Below are positions 44,596 to 56,058 of a DNA stretch of 64,000 nucleotides, piece after piece (position 1 is the stretch's first letter; every line of letters starts with the position of its first letter). The notes beneath the pieces were generated by a model. That model ran no database searches. It saw only the letters and a list, made by a program, of their open reading frames with translations, and was not told where the DNA came from. The position numbers were made by a program, and so were the translations under genes. Origin of the DNA: Benincasa hispida (taxonomy: Eukaryota; Streptophyta; Magnoliopsida; Cucurbitales; Cucurbitaceae). The stretch lies in assembly GCF_009727055.1 (NCBI RefSeq), contig NC_052358.1, forward strand, positions 41,343,337-41,407,336. Reading direction: 5' to 3'.

Positions 44596-45131
44596 TTATA
44601 TAAAGAGACGAATCATCTCGTGTGGTTCGGTCTTATACAAACTTTTTGTATAGGACACCCTCACTCGCATGTCTTCACATGAATGGTCAGGATCTAGGGC
44701 CGGATCATCCTTAATCCTTATACTACAGACTTTTTTAGGTTATCACTTAAGGCATGATTCACTTGAATTAGGACACCAATCCCAACAGTCACTACATGTA
44801 CGAATCGTCTGTAGCACTTTACAACTCCTTGTAACAACTATAGAGTGGGCCGCATCCAATAGTGTTACCAAAATAAGACACCCAATTTTATTCATATACT
44901 ATATATCATTTAGACTATTTACTCGAACCTGATCCACACTTATGTCTCCATATAAAGTTCAAGTACTCGTGTAATAGTCATGGATCTTTTAGTTTATTGG
45001 ATTTATTTCTAAAATCAAATAAGTAATTCATATATTCAATACCACTTTATTGAATCAAATTTCAATAACAATTTTATTGATTTACAAAATGAGTTTATTG
45101 TTTACGAGCCATGAGTTTTAGAACATAAGAC
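44596..45131 (-). mobile_element. element D 3' LTR, truncated
   Basis: Read on the minus strand it starts TGTTGAGTCTTATG at 45131 and carries the LTR blocks in order ('ctcatgg', 'gatccatgac', 'gtagtataagg', 'catgtgaagacatgcgag', 'tacaaaaagtttgtataagac'). It stops at about 44596, leaving 540 bp. Confidence 0.72.
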
Positions 45132-46434
45132 TCAACAAACTCACACTTGGACTAAAACTCAAGCGGTAACATACATATGAATATATAATGCTGAGTTTTT
45201 GAGTTTTACGAAGAAATACAATAAACTAGGGCATCACGTACCCATGGTTTTTCTTTTAGGTATCACATACCCAAACTTAGATATCACATACCCATGGGTT
45301 TTTCTCCCACTTGCCCTAGGTTAGTTAACTCGCAATCCTAGTCGCACTAGGTGATCCTCAAACACTTTAGCCGAGAGGATTGCTATAAACACTTTAGTGT
45401 ACTTTGGATTTCTTATTAAACTATATAGGGAATGCATCTTATTTTCACAACTCTTTGTTTCTCGATGTCATCACCGAGACTTGATGACTTGAGTTTCCAC
45501 TAAACCCAAATAATGGCTAGGTTGTCATACATTCCTCCCACTACATCGAGGTACCCTCAACTCTTTGAGTAAGATGCATCTGACTTGTCTAAACAACTTT
45601 TGTTACATCGTTAGCTTTACTTAATAACTCTTTATTGATATACACTTTGCTTTTTATGGAAACTAAATAATACATGGTGATCTCGTATACTTTTCTAGGA
45701 AAAATTTAGCATTTGTCAACACAGACACTTGATTTTCTTTTACATGAAAAGTATACTATTTTTGGGTTGCCTACAAATAGGCATGCCTTTTGAATAATAT
45801 TTCAACACTTATTACGAATAGGGTTGCCTACAAATAGGGTTTGACACTAACACATGTATCGATCTTTTCTCTAGATTTCTGAACTATGCAAATATCTTTT
45901 ACATCTCATAAACAGCTTTTATGAGTTCTCCACATCTCATATGGAGTTTTAGAAAATACCTTAAAATTGGAATGATGTTCAAAACAATTAAGGCAACTAG
46001 GTGTAGAGAATTTTCAATGAATATCATGTTCTATCAAAATAGTCCTAGAAACCTCAAACTCTCTATTTTCTTTACTTTGATCCAATCGAAGTATTTCAAA
46101 TTTATTTTACCTAACAAGTTTTATACACATTGAACTCTTCAAGCTTTTGCCTTTATTGAAGAGTTCAAGTTTTTGTCTTTTATCTGTTTTACATCTCGAA
46201 TTTATTTTACCTAACAAGTTTTTGCCTTTATTGATTTCTAGTCATTTTTAAATATCTAAATATTTGCAAATAACTTTTAACTTGGTTGATTCTAACAGAA
46301 GTTGCTATAAGATAAAACAGATACAACTTTTGCTAATGAACATTTTATTTATAACAAAAAAGTTTATACAATATGTTATTTACAAAAGATAAAATAACTT
46401 TCATTACAATAACAAAAGTAAACAAGTTTATCTT
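45132..46434 (-). other. element D noncoding interior
   Basis: Where pol should be there is no open frame or pol motif on either strand. Near the LTR a phrase 'tatcacatacccatgggttt' occurs about three times (45232-45312). Around 45470-45560 text such as 'ctcccactacatcgaggtaccctc' does not resemble copia pol. Origin unknown. Confidence 0.5.
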
Positions 46435-47309
46435 TCAACAGAAACTGCATCTCCCACTGGTTGTTTTGAGAAATTCTCCCTTGCTCAAAATTTGGAGTTT
46501 ACAAGGAATTAGTTTCCTTGTTTTGCTTTCTCTACTCTTTTCTCCGTAGGTATTATGGGCAGTTTCTCTTCCAGTGCCCTTCTTCGCTGCAGTGGAAACA
46601 TTTTCTTTTATCTGCAGCATTTGTCTTGCCCTTTTTGCCAGTAGGTTTTTTTTCCCTTTCTTTTTGTTCATATTTACTGAAATACTCTTATTCTTTGAGG
46701 AAGAAGCAATATCAGGCCTTTTAGAGGACGATCCTCTTTTTTATATAGTAGTAACATTTACCTCTGCTTCCAGTCATTTTGCTCTCATCATGGTCTGGTA
46801 AGCCTGAAGCTCATTGAGAAGCGTAGTCAAGTTATACTCTATTTTATTCATCAGTGCATTCGTACAGAATTGCAAGAAACTCTTCGGAAGAGATTTAAGA
46901 CTAAAACAAACTTGACTCTTCTCATCAATGACAACACCATTTACTTCTGCCATGGTTAAATGGACATCATGTCCAGGACATATTCTCTACCAAAGACTCC
47001 TTCTTTCATATGACAGTTGTAAACATATTTGATTGCATCATGTCTTAGGGAGAAGAATGGTTGTCCATACATCCCACACAGAGATTCCACAATCTACTTA
47101 ACAGTATTCATACTCTCATGTTTCTTGGCCAATACATCAGATATGCTGATAAGAATATAGGCATGAGCTTTCTTATTAGACCTGATCCATTTGTCATATG
47201 CATCCCGAATATTTCGATTTGCATTTGAGCTAGGAACGGGAGGGCATTCCTTTTTAAAACGAATCTCAGGCCTATCACCAATATTGTATTTAAGTTTGAT
47301 TTCCACGTA
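46435..47309 (-). pseudogene. element D gag, full-length but broken
   Basis: 47306-47094 encodes ECPPVPSSNANRNIRDAYDK and AHAYILISISDVLAKKHESM, the copia Gag N-part. Past a stop, the frame continues through LRHDAIKYVYN, MKEGVFGREYVLDMM and, across shifts, LMNKIEYNLTTLLNELQ. Then AADKRKCFHCSEEGHWKRNC gives an intact C-X2-C-X4-H-X4-C zinc knuckle (about 46570-46625). The tail is basic and ends without a protease. At least three stops or shifts. Unlike A, B and C it keeps the normal Gag centre. Confidence 0.82.
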
Positions 47310-48258
47310 ACATAGTTATCCTCGTAAGTTTATTAGAAGCTAATAGTTGTGCTAAAGAATTCGTCATTCTGAAAATATAAACCAATTTTATTAGTGAATT
47401 GCTTTTAAACCAAATTATATTTTAGCAAAGTAATAATGTATCCAAAATTTCATTGTTTTTGCAACAATACTATAGTGAGTCATAATAAGTGCTACCAAGG
47501 GGCAGTCAAATATTCCTTCACTAAAGTAAAACATTCTTAACTAAATACTATATTCAGAATAACAAATATTTCGATAGTCATTTAGCTACTGTTTTTTTGT
47601 CAAAACTTATTAACACTTTAGTAATTTCGTATGTGTAACCCTCCATTTTCAAACCTTAGAGATCGGCCCTGACGATGCTATCGAACTGGAAAGTTAAAGT
47701 TGGAAAATGACCTAAGAAATCCTATCTATTTCTGGAGTTTGAGTTGTTCCAAATCCTATGTTACAACTCTTCGAAGGGATAGTCGTCATTAAACAACTAG
47801 CAAGGCCGGCATAAAGATGACAAGCAGGCGCAACAGAGGAATCTTACCGTCCAAACAAACGAAAGAGACCGTAGGATGTGTTGACATATATCCTTCACCC
47901 ATTTATTATAAACTACTTCCCCCATTCACCTTGATGTTGACTCATACAAACACTTTTCGAATGGAGCAGTCGAGGTTCATAATCGATACGAAGCATTGTA
48001 TGGACCTCATGGTGTGAACTTTCTAGGGACGTGAGAATTGAAATCAATATATCGTTATAATAGGTAATTTGACTTATGTGTTGAAATAGTAATTTTGGAT
48101 CGTATTTCTACATAATCCAGACTAGACACAAGTAGTTTTCTCAAAGTTTTATGAGCTGTTAAGTTTTTGGCACTGTTGTTGGAAACTTTTCCACTATTTG
48201 ATTGTGTTAAGAATAGTTTATGAAATTTCATATGATGCACTATTGCATTGTTATGTAT
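47310..48258 (-). other. element D leader
   Basis: About 47860-48030, read on the minus strand, is collinear with the duplicated leader module of B and C ('accatgaggtccat', 'attcgaaaagtgtttgtatgag.tcaacatcaaggt'). The end next to the LTR reads 'tacataacaatgcaatag', similar in spirit to the PBS-less start of A and C. The plus-strand frame 47817-48017 is a shadow. Confidence 0.5.
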
Positions 48259-50186
48259 GTAGGGATCGAATCCTGCAGCAGAAACGTTTTGTTAAAATGC
48301 TTTGCATCCTGCAAATCGATTTTACATTAAACAAAATCATTGTACAAAATAGAATATAAAAACATGTAAATTAGCATGCATTAAGGAAAAGATTATAACG
48401 ATTCTTGCCTTTGTAGATTTCCTGATGTCACGAACAAGCCTCTCCAAGGTTCTAACGAATGGATCTCCAAACAATCTTGATCACAAACAACTCCTTAAGC
48501 GATCTCGAACACTACCACAAAAATAACCTCATTATTCTCTGGGATTTCAATAGAATGATAGGTGGTATCTAACTATTGGGAGAGGAGAGGAGAAAAGAGT
48601 TTTGGAGAGTAGAGAGGATTAGAGGAAATTCTGCACAATAACACTAGGGTGTTGTGTACTGGATTCTGTGTGTTTTCAAAGGGTCATAAGAAGGTCTTTA
48701 TATAGAGAAAGTCAAAACCTTTTCCTAATATTTTTCTTTTCCAATAATATTTATTTAATTAATTATCCCATTTTATTAAATAACACTTATTTAATTAATT
48801 AGCTCAATTAAAAATACTTGTTTAATTTTAATTTGCATAATATTTAAATAACTATTTATACATTATACTCAATTTAATGTATATATTTAATTATCATATA
48901 CATCCCATGTATATGTGAAAAATCTCTCTATTAATTAATTCTTTGTGAATCTAATTCACTTGAATTAATTAATTTGAATCTTATTCAAATATCACTTTCC
49001 AATTTAATTATAGATCATATTATTACTTATATATTAATCACATTAATATATAGTTTTCTCAAATTAATTTGAACAATTCAAATCATCCTTCTTAAGTATT
49101 CACTAGTGAGCTAACGAGGGGACCTGGTGGGCCTAGATTAGAAACTCCAACGATACGAGATTAATTGGCTAAACTCATTAACCAAATTAATTAATATTTG
49201 TTAACTGTGGGTACATTTCACTAAAGACCCACAACTGCAATCTTCTCACTGTAGATATATTTATGTGTCCATGGATATAGACCAATACCAGGAAGTCATT
49301 CTTGAGTGTTCGTAACTCCAATTGGGTCAAATTACTATTTTACCCTTGGGTAACTTCTAACTCCTTAAGTACCAGTGCTCATCTAATGAAAAACCTGTTT
49401 ATGGTCTAACTAATAAATAGAAACTCTCCCAGGCCAATGAGAGGGTTAGAGTCCTTTGTTCAAGTCCTGGAGACATCATTTAAGGGAACACTCATCTACT
49501 TACCCTTAAGGCGGGGGAGTGAATTCCATCTTGTATTATTATGTTCTCAACTCCTCACTTGGTCTTGTCCCCAAAATGGTAGGCTTATTGGGTCAGAGGT
49601 TTGGCCATTCTCACCCATACAAATCAAAGGAAAATCTCTCATGAACAAGAGTTCATAATATACTCAGGATTAAGACTAAGTCACTTGGATCATCCTAATG
49701 AAATAGGAACCTAACTAGTCAACAGTGTTATATCTAGTGATTACTATTTCGCGGTCTAGTCTTATGCAAACTCATTGCATAGGATATTCTTACTCGTGTC
49801 ACCTACATGAATGCGTCGGATCATTACGTTTGTATCAAAGATATTCTCACTCGTGTCACCTACATGAATGCGTCGGATCATTACGTTTGTATCAAATACA
49901 AAGTCGGTCATATCCATAAGGTTACTAGGATCAGGTACCTAAGCTTATTCCTATACTATAGACCCTTTTGGTTGTATCTTAAATATTGATCCCTTTTTGT
50001 CTCCACATACAGTTCAAGATTCATAAGATAGCTTTGGATGTTAGTTTATTGAATTTAGGGCTATTATGACAAAATAAATAATAATAAAAATAATAACATT
50101 TATTGATTTAACATCTATAACTCTTTATTGATGATTGTCAATTAATAAATTTACTATCTATGAGTTTTAGGGCATAATACCCAACA
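48259..50186 (-). mobile_element. element D 5' LTR
   Basis: 1928 bp reversed. Starts TGTTGGG at 50186 and ends CCCTACA at 48259, matching the layout of the solo LTR at 61375-63196 ('gaattccatct', 'ctcacccatacaaatcaaagg', 'gagttcataa'). It contains a 54-bp tandem duplication at about 49791-49900. Small plus-strand frames (49437-49658, 49725-49919) are shadows. Confidence 0.78.
49791..49900. repeat. 54-bp tandem duplication inside the element D LTR
   Basis: Two nearly identical copies of a 54-bp unit starting 'gatattct.actcgtgtcacc' and ending 'tacgtttgtatcaaa'. Other LTRs of the family have this part once. Confidence 0.85.
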
Positions 50187-50199
50187 ATATACATATAAG

Positions 50200-51969
50200 T
50201 GTCTCACCTGCAATTTTTTAACATGATAGGTAAAGATCATGTATGTGTGACTGAAAAGCACTTGAAAAGTGCTTTCATTGTCATTAATTTAGGGCTCTCT
50301 TTGCCTTGTTTTATTAGGTTTGATGTTGTTTGCTATGATTTTCAGGATTTGAGCAAGAGAATGGGATTTTAAAGTCAAAAGAGTCAAACCAGGCCAAGCC
50401 TTCTAAGATTAGGATGAAAAAAATAGTAAATATGGCAAACCATGAGGGTGCTGCGACATTGCACAACGCTGCATTCGGCGCCCTTTATAGAGAGCATTAG
50501 TAGGAGAGTGTTGTGGCGTTACCTTGCAATGTTGGCAATCAAATCGCAGTGTTACAACAAAGAGATGCAATGTTGCACGACACCACATCGTTGTACTATG
50601 GTGCCTTGGCACTAATTTATTTTAGGAAAGAAAAATCTCCCATTTAGAAATCTTTTCCTGTAAGATCTAGGGTTCCCCAGCCGATTTAGACACGACATTG
50701 GAGCTTAGTGTGAGTTTTCCTGCAAAATAGAGTTGTGAGTGTGAGAGAAACTGTTTGGAGGTCTTACGAGGTTCCGAGGTGCAAATCAAGGATATATTGA
50801 CGTACTTCAACATGAGAAATCTTTTCGACAGTAGTTTTTCCTTGTTTTTTTCACTTTTTTCACTGTTTAAGTTTTCCAAATTTTATGAGAATATGTGTTT
50901 GACAACCATGAGTCTAGAATCATTTGTTCTAAGGTATTGATGAGCTTATTCGTGGATTTGAGTTAATGCATAATATTTTTATGAATAATGTGGAATTGAA
51001 TGTTTCTAATACTATTGAGCTTAGGTTTATATTGGTTGGCCATCAATATACGGTTAAATGTTCAATTTGATAGATTGCATGCTTAACTAGACTTATAGTA
51101 TTGAATCATTGTTAATCTCTCATGAAAATAGTTAGGTTAATAATGAAAGTTGCTTATGGCTCTGCTTAATGCCATGCTTTTTTATTTTGGTTTCAATAAA
51201 TTAGCAATCAACTGTGTTACATGAGAAAAGTTTATTGTTGAAATATAAGAGAGTGTAGTTTCTAGACTTAAACATCCCAATAACACAAGTTTGTCGGATG
51301 CTACTGTAGGAGGGTCGATATTTGCACAAACAACCTTGGAGGCACATACTATTCTTGAGGAAATGGCCAATACAAACTACAATTAGCCCAAGAAGAGATT
51401 ATCTGCCACTAAAATAGTGGGACTATGTAATTAATGAGGTAAATTTTTTAAAAGCTCAACTGATTTCTCACTAATGTCCTTGGTAAATTAACTACAAGTG
51501 GCTAGGCAAAAGTGAGCCTTCCGTTGATAGCACCTATGGCAGTTGAGGCCTCAACCAACAAACAGAGGGTCATTATGAAAATTAGGTGGTCAACTATTTT
51601 GGTAGAAATCAAGCATATCGTGGAGGCTCACAACAATAGCTTCCAACTCATTACAACCCAGGTTTGAGACATCTTGAGGATTTTTCCTATGTTAACAATA
51701 GGAATGTTTTGCATGCACCCCCATGTTATTTTATTATAGGTTTATCAAATATTGAAAAGAAACCTTCCTTGGAATAATTAATGGTTGAGTTCATCAAGGA
51801 ATCTAAGGAAGGACTACTGCTTTAGAAAACACTGTGCAAAGTCAAGGCAAGGCCATTTAGAGTATGGAGGTATAGATTAGTCAATTAGCCACTTCCCTCC
51901 ATACCTTGCAAAATGGTAAGTTCCCTCGTCCCCAAAGAAAAATCCTAAATAAGAGTGTAAAGTTGTGAT
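50200..51969 (+). pseudogene. Athila-like Ty3/gypsy leader and gag (left half of element E)
   Basis: About 50200-51250 resembles LTR or leader DNA of this lineage ('gcaacgctgca..', 'gttgtgagtgtgagagaaac') without firm borders. From about 51290 Gag is readable across stops: VGGSIFAQTTLEAHTILEEM, then HYNPGLRHLEDFSYVNNRN, EKKPSLE and LMVEFIKES, and QNGKFPRPQRK near the end. At 51969 it is cut by a copia LTR. Its continuation is at 54086. A minus-strand frame at 51182-51370 is its shadow. Confidence 0.7.
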
Positions 51970-54085
51970 TGTTGGGGTTGATGCCCTAAATCTCGTAAGG
52001 TTCTGTAGTTTGTAAACACCTGTATGAACAAACGCTTGTGATGTAATAATATGAGATATTCTATTCACTACTGTTTATGAAATATGAGATATTTTACTAG
52101 CATTTACCATAAACCAATAAACTAAGATCCTTGGTTATCGTTGTAACTTAAGCATGTATGTGGAGATATATAAGTAGATCATGCCTTAAGTAATAACCTA
52201 AATGGTCTGTAGTATATGGATAAAGGAGGAAAACCTTATCCTGGTGACACTACGGATACGACCCACTTTGTAGATGTTACAAGTGTTGTAAAGTGCTACA
52301 GATGGTCTAATCTTGATCATTCATGTGGAGACATGCGAGCGGGGTATCCTATACGAAGGAGTTTGTATAAGATCGGGCCACGAAGTGTTTAGTCTCGTTA
52401 TATAATATCGTTTATGACAGAGACTTTCATTTCACTAGGATGACCATAGGTAACATGACCTTAATCCTAAGTGAGTTGGGAACTCCTACCTATGAGGGTG
52501 ATCCTTTGATTTGCATGGGTGCGAGTGGTCATATTGTCGACTCAAACCTACCACTTTTGGGATTCATCTGATTGGGGAGCTGGGAACTCAGCTACACAAG
52601 ATGGAATTCACTCATTCCCTGAAGTAGGGGTAAGTAGATAGATTACTACATTAAGGGCTGATTCCGGAGCTTGAACGATGTGGCACCACACACTTTCTCA
52701 TGGCCCGAGAGGTGTTCACTCATAGTAGGACTATGATGTATTGTTCATTAGAGGAATCGTGGTACTTAATGAGTTAGATATAACTGCAGAGGCAAAACAA
52801 TAAATCGGTCCAGCTGTACTTATGAGCGATCTGTGAAGGGTTATCATATTATTGATTGGTTATATCCAATAGACACATAAATATATCTACAGTGAGAAAA
52901 GAGTGAAGCTGTCGGTCTTTAGTGGAGTACCCGGAAGTTAACAGATGGTGGATCACGTGATTAAAGAGTTTAGTCAGTTATTCACGTACCGTTGGAGCTT
53001 CAAGCTACAGGTCCATAAAGTCCCCTTGGTAGCTCAATGGATTCAAGTTGAGAATCAGTTTTTAGTTTTTGGGTTAGTTTGAAGTGTTCAAATTAACAAG
53101 AGGAAGTTTAATTATATATGATACAATTAAACTTGTTCAATTATATGTGATATAATTGATATGATATATGAGATATATTAATTGGAGGAATTTGATATAA
53201 ATATGATTTATATTGAATAAAGGATAAAAGAAATGTGGTTTAAATATTACATATGATGCGATATTAAAACTATAGGTTATAAATGTAATATGATAAGTTA
53301 GTTATTATATTTATTTATAATTAAGACAATTATATGATAATTGTGGTTGGTTATTTTCTTCATTAACCATGAAGGTGGGAGGTTATTTTCAGTTTTGAAT
53401 AACTGAAGGATAAAATGAAAAGTGTTTTCATTTTGTATGAAGATCGCTTCACTAAGTGCTTTACTAATCGTTTAGCTGACGAGAGACTACACGATATCCT
53501 TCTAAGTGAGGGCTTAAATGATCGTGTAAAGCGTCTTTTACTAAACGATCGTGTAAAGCGATTTACTAAACGATCGCATGCTAAGGGAGATTTACTAAAC
53601 GATCCAGAGTGTTTTACTAAACGATCGTGTACCTTCAAGATTTACTAAACGATCAAGCATACTCAGTCTGTGCGATAGACAATACATTCTCCCACTTGCT
53701 TGATCGTATACTTTGATCGTTTATCCTCCATCCCTCTACCAAATTCACAACAAGAGTTCTGGATTCTCACTCCGAGAATACCAAGGTTGCCGAGTGGTGG
53801 TGTTAAGGAGAAGACTGTTCGTGATTACTAGACGATTGGGTAGGTGATCTGAACAAAAGCAAGAGGTTGTTGTCCAATTCTTCATGAGAGCGAGAGATTT
53901 GTAGAAAAAGAGTTCTTCAAAGGTATGTCTTTCGTTCCTTTTGTTTTTAATTACTAAAGCATGCTATAATTTGTTCTTAGATGCATAATTATTCTATATG
54001 TTCGTGAATGCCTTTAATTCTTTCACAATAGGCTTAGAAAGATCTTGCTTTCACTCATTGGTTCTCTTGAATAAGAGTTCCTTCA
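51970..54085 (+). mobile_element. Ty1/copia solo LTR inside element E
   Basis: 2116 bp, TGTTGGG start and GTTCCTTCA end, collinear with the LTR at 5644-7716 (including 'ctacagatggtc', 'ggaattcactcattccctgaa', 'ttagtcagttattcacgtacc'). Flanks are gtgat (51965-51969) and gtgac (54086-54090), a 5-bp duplication with one mismatch. The interrupted Gag reads on across the duplication. No internal element DNA remains. Confidence 0.88.
53450..53680 (+). repeat. tandem 'ttactaaacgatcgtgtaaa' repeats in the solo LTR
   Basis: Six or seven copies of a 24-33-bp unit built on 'tttactaaacgatcgtgtaa' with differing tails ('agcg', 'gcatgctaag', 'ccagagtg', 'accttcaag'). It corresponds in position to the less dense motif run of the other copia LTRs. 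Opposite-strand frames here are periodic shadows. Confidence 0.8.
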
Positions 54086-55169
54086 GTGACCCTCAAGAGT
54101 GATAAGAAGCTGGATAAACAAATGGGTGTTGAGGAAGAAGACACAAAATAAGTAGTGGCTGAACCTATTCTGGAACTTGAGTTAGAGAAAAAAACTAAAG
54201 ATAAGTTTGAACGAAAGGAAACGGTAGAAGAGCTAGAGCCAATATCAGGGAGTACTTCTAACTTAATACCTTTTGTTCCTAATACTCTTTCCTATCCTCA
54301 AAGTTTTTAGAAAAAGGAAGTATATGCACAGTTTACTAAATTTTTAGAAATATTCACAAAGTTGCATATTAACATCTCTTTTTCAGCGACATTAGAGTAG
54401 ATGTCAAACTATGTGAAATTTATAAGAGGAATCTTATCTAAAAAGAAGTTTGGCAAGTCTGAGATGGTTAACTTGACTAAAGAATGTAGTGCAGTGTCAT
54501 AAAAAAGTTACCTCAGAGGTTAAAAGATCCAGAGAATTTTACTATCCTTTGCACTATATGGTCTTTGAATATTAAGAAAACTTTATGTGATCTTGGTGCT
54601 TCTATTAACTTAATGCATTTATCTGTTTATAGGAAGCTAGACATAGGAGAAGTATGACCTACGAGAATATCACTTAGCTGATAGATCCTTAGCCTATCCT
54701 TAAGGTATAGTTGAGGATGTTTTAGTCAAGGTTACAAGTTTATTTTCCTTACAGATATTGTAGTGCTAGACATGGAGGAGGATGTTAAGGTTTCATCATA
54801 CTGGGGTGTCAGTTAATAACTACAGAAAGAGCTTTGATTGATGTCCAGTAGGATAAACTAGGTCTAAAGGTAAATGAGGACAAGATAGTATTTAACATTT
54901 ATCGCTCTATGAGTCATCCTGACGAGGTTAGTACTTGTGACATAATTGATGTTATAGGTAAGACTGTATTTGAGCATGTTGAGGAAGTGTTAGCCACCAA
55001 TTATCTAGAACAGAGCATATTAAACTATATTTTTAATAAAGTAGATACTTCGATTGATAAAATTGCTTTGTATTTTAAGTGGTTAGATTGTTTGCAACTT
55101 CGTAGCAAAATGCATTACCAACTACATATTTCATATAATGATGAAATTGAACCTAGACAGTTTGTTTAG
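54086..55169 (+). pseudogene. Athila-like gag end and protease (right half of element E)
   Basis: Begins VTLKSDKKLDKQMGVEEED, the Gag C-terminus following the cut at 51969. About 54290-54390 and 54520-54620 carry PR lead-in text and CDLGASINLMHLSVYRKL with the catalytic Asp present. 54909-55169 reads MSHPDEVSTCDIIDVIGKTV and EHVEEVLATNYLE, the segment before RT in this lineage. Stops and shifts throughout. RT and integrase are absent. Confidence 0.75.
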
Positions 55170-56058
55170 TCATCCCAATCAATCCCTAAACGTAACATAA
55201 CTCACCAACGAGCATGAAATACTAGTTAGTTTAGAATTGATTGTAGTGTCTATGTCTGATTAATTGGATTAGACAAGTTTGTCGGGTGTCCAGATGAATC
55301 AATTGGGTTGTTAGTTAGATAACCTAATTCCTATAATAAATCTATGAACTAATACATAAATAGTCCAATAATCTCTTAATCATTGAAGGTAATCTTGTGC
55401 TATCCCTCCTCTTTCACCGTTATCTTATTTACCTATCATTTTAAATCCTCCCTTTTTACTATTTTCCTTTGATAAATTTAATTTAGAGAAATTAAATAGA
55501 AGACTCCGTGAGGTTCGACCCAATCTTGTTGGTTAACTACCTAGTAGTAGTAGTAGTTCATAGATCGGTTGTCAATAAATATATTTGATCCTGAGACCCC
55601 TGGATAAGTTTTCTCTAAGTTATTTTCTACTCATCTACATAAAATCATAATAAAACACAAAGATAAACACCATTTTCTAGAATTAAAGATATTCTAAACA
55701 TGGTCAAATGATGCTTAACCTAGGTAAAATTTGGTAATAATTCAAAGGCAAATGCTGGTGAAAAACTATCAATAACTCTTTTAGATGTTTGAGAAGCCCA
55801 AAAAAATGAGACTTAACACAAAATTTAGCCATTACTTGTCCCAAGTAAGTTTCTAACTAAATTTTCAGGCAAACAAGAAAAACAAAGACAAACACTTCAT
55901 AGGAGTTTTCATGCCCATAACTAATTTGGGCCCTCAAACTCATCATTTAAAGTCTTCAAAGTAGTTGCCAAACATTACATATTTTAGCAGAGTGACTTAT
56001 TTCCAAACAGAAACACTTAAAAAGCCAACCCAAATACACTCATAATCATATCAATGGA
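55170..56058. other. possible gypsy LTR remnant, then intergenic
   Basis: About 55470-55620 has 'gactccgtgaggttcgaccc' and 'gatcctgagacccctgg', phrases usual in LTR ends of Ty3/gypsy elements, and a short 'tagtagtagtag' run. The borders are not clear. From about 55700 nothing is recognised up to the end of the Bet v 1-like gene. Confidence 0.4.

Larger units (their letters stand above)
44596..50186 (-). mobile_element. gag-only Ty1/copia element D (reversed)
   Basis: On the minus strand: 5' LTR 50186-48259, leader 48258-47310, broken full-length gag 47309-46435, about 1.3 kb without coding sequence, and a truncated 3' LTR 45131-44596. The two LTR starts match (TGTTGGGTATTATGCCCTAAAACTC-like and TGTTGAGTCTTATGTTCTAAAACTC-like). 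No protease, integrase or RT motif occurs between gag and the 3' LTR. The layout resembles the gag-only LTR elements described as TR-GAG. No initiator-tRNA primer site is visible beside the 5' LTR. Confidence 0.72.

Noticed and set aside
53363..53648. Repeat protein frames on both strands
   Set aside because: Periodicity comes from the 24-33-bp LTR repeats, not from a protein.
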